From positions 62,001 to 126,000 of the forward strand of contig JADNRY010000060.1 of assembly GCA_015501585.1 (NCBI GenBank): 64,000 nt of DNA, in the 5' to 3' direction. Source of the DNA: Rhodocollybia butyracea (taxonomy: Eukaryota > Basidiomycota > Agaricomycetes > Agaricales > Omphalotaceae). The stretch's first letter is position 1. Each line of letters starts with the position of its first letter. The notes under the pieces were generated by a model. The model was given only the letters and a program-made list of their open reading frames with translations. It was not told the origin of the DNA and did no database searches. Positions 59,042 to 64,000 of the stretch are shown here, piece by piece. The translations under genes were made by a program, and so were the position numbers.

Positions 59042-62000
59042 CTACTTCTTCATTGACCTCAGATTGTATAGTGTAGTGGTACTACGGTCTGGAATAGTGG
59101 TAGAAGGTTTCTTTGTAGAGGGTTTACTCCCTCTCCCTCTCCCTCTCGTGCTTTTCGGAGCGATATCCGTCGCTGGAGAGTTTTTGACACCTTCTCGAGA
59201 AGAACTGATTGGACTGGGGCCACTGCGAGCTTGGATTGATTTTCGAGTGCTTTTGCGCGAGGGAGCAATATCGTTATCATCATCACCCACTCTTGACCTC
59301 TTGGCACCGGCTACGCTGGAAGATGAACGGGTCATCCTTGTCGTCGCACTTCGTAGGGTACGACCAATATCTGGTTCTTCCGTCACGGGTTTTAAAACGC
59401 TTGATCGTCGAGTAGTACTACTGTGACGTTGTGGGCGCGATGATATAGCATGAGCCAATGGTTCAGCTGAAGGGCCAAGAAGACGCCGTCTACTACTCGT
59501 AGTGGGCCGTTCAGAGACGACATCAGGAATAGCTTTCCGGTTGGTAGATCTGGTGGCAGTTGCACGAGATGGGCCAACCAAAGGCGAAGTTTGCGTGGGA
59601 GGTTTGGGTCGTCGTTTCGAAGATGTCGAAGCTTTAGTACGACGAGATCGTGCTGGGGGGGTTGGAGCTTCGGCGGAAGGTTCTTCAGCGGGTGGTCGGT
59701 ATGAAACAGAAAGTTCTGTTTCTGTTTCTGGCGGAGGATTTTGTTTGATATCGCTGATAATGGACACGACCAAACCTAAAAGAGCATCCTTTTGCGAAAC
59801 GTCTTTCATCACGTCACGAATCATAGAGATATTGAACGAGGCAACAGGATAGGTATCGGAATCATCGAACTCTAGTTGTTCAAGATTGATTTTGTTGTGG
59901 AGTGAAACTAGAACTCGGAGCAATCCTATTTCAGGGTGCCGATTGGGCAGTGCTTGAAGAGCTTCTTCAAGAAGTCCTTCATTCGATGTGTCATCCTGGT
60001 GTGTTTCTGTTAGAATGGTTGCGCTGTAAGCCGGAATACAACCTACCTCTGTAAGAAGATTGGCGGGAGTCATTCCATTTCCAATATCCTGTATAGCATC
60101 AATGTGAGCTGTACCATCATCATCAGGGACTGCTCGCAGGGCAACCCAACATCGAGTATAGTCCTCCAGCCTCAATATGAAGTATAGCGTCGTTGCGTTC
60201 CGCCCGATGTGTTTGCAGAAAGGGATGCCACGAGCATCCTTCATCCAGTCAAGCACCTCAGCGGCACACGAAGCGGTGAAAACTAACTGAGAAGCTATCT
60301 TGGGCGAGTATTCAACTACCGTCTCTCGGGCACCTTCTCCCTCTCCACGCAATGCAACAAGCCGTGCATACCGAGATGCCCATACAGGCAACGAAGTGGA
60401 GAAGAAGAAAATGTCACAGACTAAATGAGGGGTCTTGAAGCAGAGTGCAGTTGCAAGGGTGAGATAATACGATCTGTATAGCAGAGGTTCATCCGAAAAG
60501 TGGAAAGACGAAACGAAGTTGTCTAGGTTAGGAACTAGTAAAGATTTCTGCGAAAGCCACTGTGCAGTTGCAATCAGCACCAGCGGTTCTTCTGCAGAGA
60601 TCGTTGCCATTTTGTTTTCAATGAAATGTCCAAAACCCATTGAGACGCAAAGTATGTCCAGCAATGCTGAGGAAGCGGACCGATAATCCCCAATTAAGTG
60701 CTTCAGGAGGATATGTTGCATGTTGGTGCGTAAATTATGTACTTGACTGGAGTTAGACTGCTGGTTTCCATGAAACGAATCTGACTCACAGATATCCAAG
60801 TGTTTTAGGGGAATACCATCGAATTGTGGACAACGTCGAGGCACCTCAGTGCGCAGGAATTCATCAGCATCTGTAGGCCAAAAACCGGTGAACTGCCTCA
60901 GATAAGTGTTCATTAGATAATGAGGACTTTGAAATCCGTTCTCCACGAGTGTGGAGATGAATGCTGCGGTGAAACGATGCCTGAAAATATGCTCAATTGA
61001 AGGTCTTTGTGAAGGAGTGATACACATTACCTCCCGCGAAGCCATACCCACATACGATGCAAAAGGTGCTGGCCAGAAGGAGAATCGACTAGGCCTTGGG
61101 GTAAAAATTTGAGAATGTATCGCCGCTGATCCTCAATATTACTGAAAGAACCAGTGGAAGATATCCACTGCCATTGATTCCATTCCTCTTCTCTGAAATA
61201 CATCCTGGGGATGTTTGTTCCAGCAGCTATAATTGTGAAAGGCTTGTTGCGCAAATGGAAATCCCAAGTTTCTAAAGCTTCCTTGAGCACTGGATGAGGG
61301 CCATGAGCGTCTCGAAAAGCATCCACAAGTGATTCGGCCATAACGTTTGCTTCATCAAGAACAACAAAGAAATGAGGATCCTGTGAATTACGGGAGAATA
61401 CAGCTGCAATGTCATCCAAGCACTGTGAGATGCAATCAGCCAGCAGAGAATCACTAACAGGAGGGCAAGAGAGGTCAGACGTTAATCTCCCAAGGTTCCC
61501 GCCAAAAACAAGGGGCTGAAGCTGAGCGAGAAACCACCGAGTCTTATGTATTTCCTCAATTTCCCCTTTAGCCATTATGTCAACAAATGTCTTGAAAACA
61601 AGGAGACGGGCCAGTAAGATCTGGCCAAATTGACGACGTGCAATTCCACGATTTGTGGATGTTTTGTAATCATAATCAGCCTCACCCTCCCGAGCAGAGG
61701 TGAACATTCTATTGAAAGAAAGACCCTTGACAAGCACAGAGATATCGGTAGAACCCAGCATGTAGGCGTCGACTTCTGCTGTGAAGAAAAGGCCCCAATG
61801 TTTACAAAGGCCTTCATATAAAAGCCTCGTTTTGCCAGTACCCGACGAGTTCACCAATAAACTAGAATGTAAACACTTGAGTAGATTACTTAATACTGTA
61901 GACAAGAACTAACGTGTTTCGTGTCAGACAAAATATCTCTTCTAGTCGCTCGTTGAGCTTTGGTTTTAATTGAAAGCTTCCACTCTCATGGAGCAAGAGT

Positions 62001-62474
62001 AAGGGCTGAGTATCTCCATACATGCAGGGAATATCGAGTTGCTTGATATGATCTGCTATATCCGGTTTAACAGCAGCTACAATATCTTCTGAGCTCCACG
62101 GAGCTAAACCCCCGACTGCAGTGCCGTCAACGACTTTCTCCATGTGTAGATGCATAGTTTTGAGGCGGTCAAAAATACCCTGAAATTCTTTCCGATAGTA
62201 AATCATTTGGCCCGGCTGGTGAGGTAAATCTAAGAACATGGTGAACATTTTAAAAGTTTGGCACACATGTAGGAGACACACCAGCATCGTTAAGAATCTT
62301 TGGATCTTTGTCTGCGTATGCCTGTTCCACCAATCCCCGTAGATTAGGATTACGTTCCAGTAAAACCGCGCAGCATTGTACCGAAACCAGCGCTGGATCA
62401 GGTTCCAGATCGGCCCAAATGGTTGTCAAGTATTCAGACAGATACTTGCTCGTAGTATCTTCATCAAAAGACAT
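59042..62474 (-). CDS. P-loop NTPase of the repeated family, copy E
   Basis: Starts MSFDEDTTSKYLSEYLTTIW. Exon 1 is 62282-62474 and exon 2 begins at 62229; exon 3 is 61031-61861 with Walker A NSSGTGKTRLLYEGLCKHWG and Walker B HFFVVLDEANVMAE. From 60980 to 59042 the sequence is open as one frame, because two introns of the other copies (about 48 and 39 nt here) have lengths divisible by three. At the exon 2/3 border the 36-38 nt intron of the other copies has changed so that the GT donor (GTATTAAGT, about 61896) leaves the frame off by one; the gene may be inactive or use another site. More divergent than C and D. The tail ends YNLRSMKK. Confidence 0.6.
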
Positions 62475-62523
62475 AACAAGGTATTATTGAAGAACAACAA
62501 CGAACGTTGGACCCACAAAGGCT

Positions 62524-62671
62524 GACTCGTACCCAGCCGGCAATCGGCCCGGACCACACTTGGATGACAGTCGAGTCGAAGAGCCGGGCTGATAAGCCGC
62601 GTGAGCGGCATTTGATCGACTGTCATCAAATCGCAGTCTCCCTACGGCAACTGGGTTCGAGTCTACTTACA
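62524..62671 (+). mobile_element. 148-bp insertion with inverted ends, only in copy E upstream region
   Basis: Interrupts the block GGACCCACAAAGGCT/TATGTACTTTTA that is continuous upstream of copies C and D. Its ends GACTCGTACCCAG and CTGGGTTCGAGTC are inverted repeats with one mismatch, and an inner pair GATGACAGTCGA / TCGACTGTCATC is also inverted. The 3' end contains GGTTCGAGTC, a B-box-like sequence. It could be a MITE or a tRNA-derived SINE. No coding capacity. Confidence 0.6.
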
Positions 62672-62679
62672 TATGTACT

Positions 62680-63018
62680 TTTACTTTTCCCCATCATTTT
62701 TGTTCTTCTTTAGTGGTTTGTACTTGAGCGCGTGAGCAAGAGCAACAGTCTCTAGAATAGAACGAAATCAAATAACAGTGTACTTCCACGAAACAGAAAC
62801 GCGCGCAGGCAAAAGAAAATGGGAGATGAAAGATAGCATTGACTTCTGGGTGAGATACTACACAAAGCTACACGTTTTTGAATGAAAAGCAATGGTGTCG
62901 CAGCTTTACCATTGGCTAGATTTTTTTCACGTTAGCTGGCCAGTACTAGTGCTTCAACACTGTTATGTGAAAACTCAAAATCTCGAATTTTTGCGGTATA
63001 CTACATACTTCGTTCTCT
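62680..63018 (-). repeat. 5' flank of the NTPase unit (copy E)
   Basis: Same sequence as 54530-54860: shared blocks include GAAAGATAGCATTGACTT and TTCACGTTAGCTGGCCA. Ends where the TSR3 fragment of copy F begins. Confidence 0.7.
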
Positions 63019-63350
63019 TCTCCTTCAGCTAGGGGTAGTTGTCAGCATGTAGTTATACTGGAATAAACATTCATGAACCACCGGAGTTTGGGTCAACGGA
63101 ATCCTCAACAATGTCAATAGCGCTGTCTGTTCTCGTACCTTCACTGAATGAGCTCTCTGTGAGATTTTCCACCTGCTCCTCGTTTGATTCCAGATCCACG
63201 ACCTCGTTTTCCTCGAGAGATTGAGCTGTCTGAAGACCCTGTTTCTGAGTTTTTACGGCCCATATTCAAGATTGTAGAAGAATGTTTCTTGGGAACTCTT
63301 CACAGACTGAGATGGGCGTCTAAAACGTTGGCTCTCTTGGAAGGTCTGGC
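63019..63350 (-). pseudogene. TSR3 5' fragment between NTPase copies E and F
   Basis: Nearly identical to the fragment at 54867-55190: TSR3 upstream sequence, exon 1, intron 1 and the first bases of exon 2. No other TSR3 exon follows. Confidence 0.8.
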
Positions 63351-63385
63351 ATGGAATAAGTACATAGATTGATACAACAATTTAA

Positions 63386-64000
63386 CTACTTCGTCGTTGA
63401 CCTCAGATTGTATGGTGTAGTGATACTACGGTCTGGAACAGCGGTAGAAGGTTTCTTTGTAGAGGGTTTACTCCCTGTCGCTCTCCCTCCAGTCGGAGTG
63501 ATATTCGTCGCTGAAGAGTTTTTGACACTTTTTTGAGAAGAATTGGGGCCACTGCGAACTTGGATTGGCTTTCGAGTGCTTTTGCGTGAGAGAGCAATAT
63601 CATTATCATCATCATCGACTCTTGACCTCTTGACACCGGCTACACTGGAAGATGAACGGGTCGTCCTTGTCGTCGCACTTCGTAGGGTACGACCAATATC
63701 CGGTTCTTCCACTGCGTCCGTCACAGATTTTGATACGTTTGATCGTCGAGTAAAACTACTGCCACGACTTTGTGAGCGAGATGATATAGCTGAAGCCGAT
63801 GGTTCAGCTGAAGGGCCAGGAAGACGCCGTCTACTACTCGTAGTGGGCCTTTCAGAGGCGACATCAGGAATAGCTTTCCGGTTGGTAGATCTGGTGGCAG
63901 TTGCACGAGATGGGCCAACCAAAGGCGAAGTTTGCGTGGGAGGTTTGGGTCGTCGTTTCAAAGATGTCGAAGCCTTAGTACGACGAGATGGTGCTGGGGG
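63386..64000 (-). CDS. P-loop NTPase of the repeated family, copy F, 3' end only
   Basis: Only the last exon is in the window: the Pro-rich stretch beginning KRRPKPPTQTSPLVGPSRAT, the basic repeats TSSRRRLPGPSAEPSASA and a tail ending YNLRSTTK. Very close to copy D, with an in-frame deletion (VRSGPNSSQKSVK) and one extra Asp in the acidic run. The gene continues beyond the window. Confidence 0.7.
   Translation of the reverse strand, partial: PPAPSRRTKASTSLKRRPKPPTQTSPLVGPSRATATRSTNRKAIPDVASERPTTSSRRRLPGPSAEPSASAISSRSQSRGSSFTRRSNVSKSVTDAVEEPDIGRTLRSATTRTTRSSSSVAGVKRSRVDDDDNDIALSRKSTRKPIQVRSGPNSSQKSVKNSSATNITPTGGRATGSKPSTKKPSTAVPDRSITTPYNLRSTTK

Noticed and set aside
62524..62671. Functional tRNA gene inside the insertion
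   Set aside because: A B-box-like GGTTCGAGTC is present, but I could not draw an acceptor or anticodon stem.

Overview
The window looks like nuclear DNA of a basidiomycete, most likely an agaricomycete. Genes are dense, on both strands, and split by many introns of about 50 bp. The proteins include typical fungal housekeeping types (DPM1, PIG-P, TSR3, mL41, TRP4, NAA38) and families I associate with mushroom-forming fungi (DUF6534-type membrane proteins, F-box/LRR-like proteins, UNC93-like transporters). I had no database access; all names come from reading conserved motifs.

Layout. 0-4 kb: 3' part of an SMN-like gene, an intron-containing tRNA-Ala, NAA38 and DPM1. 4.8-8.6 kb: copy A of a repeated P-loop NTPase gene, followed by decayed copies of TSR3 and of the DPM1 3' end. 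11.4-18 kb: an aldo-keto reductase (AKR) and PIG-P, with decayed NTPase copy B between them and reciprocal fragments of both host genes on either side of it. 19-29 kb: UNC93-like transporter, DUF6534 protein, TRP4, peroxisomal SCP2-type thiolase and small genes. 30 kb: a secreted precursor with seven identical peptides separated by Arg-Arg. 31-39 kb: mL41, an F-box/LRR-like gene and two unrecognised disordered proteins. 39-46 kb: a multi-pass membrane protein and an MFS transporter that converge, separated by a nucleotidyltransferase-like gene pair flanked by a direct duplication of the host 3' ends. 46.6-50.9 kb: a GPI-anchored-type protein, a small conserved protein and intact TSR3. 51-64 kb: a head-to-tail minus-strand array of NTPase copies C, D, E and F; each of D, E and F is followed by a fragment of the 5' end of TSR3, and C by the complete TSR3.

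Two points deserve most attention. (1) The gene at 30056-30474 encodes a signal peptide and seven copies of AGTGESSGADW separated by RR. The copies differ at many synonymous positions but at no amino acid, which suggests a selected, Kex2-type processed secreted peptide. (2) NTPase copies and the nucleotidyltransferase pair sit between direct duplications, several hundred bases long, of the neighbouring host genes (DPM1, AKR/PIG-P, membrane protein/MFS, TSR3 5' end). In each case one full host gene survives. This suggests recurrent insertion with long target duplication, or an equivalent duplication process.

Several otherwise conserved genes carry apparent single-base frame breaks, several of them in homopolymers, so some 'broken' calls may be assembly errors.
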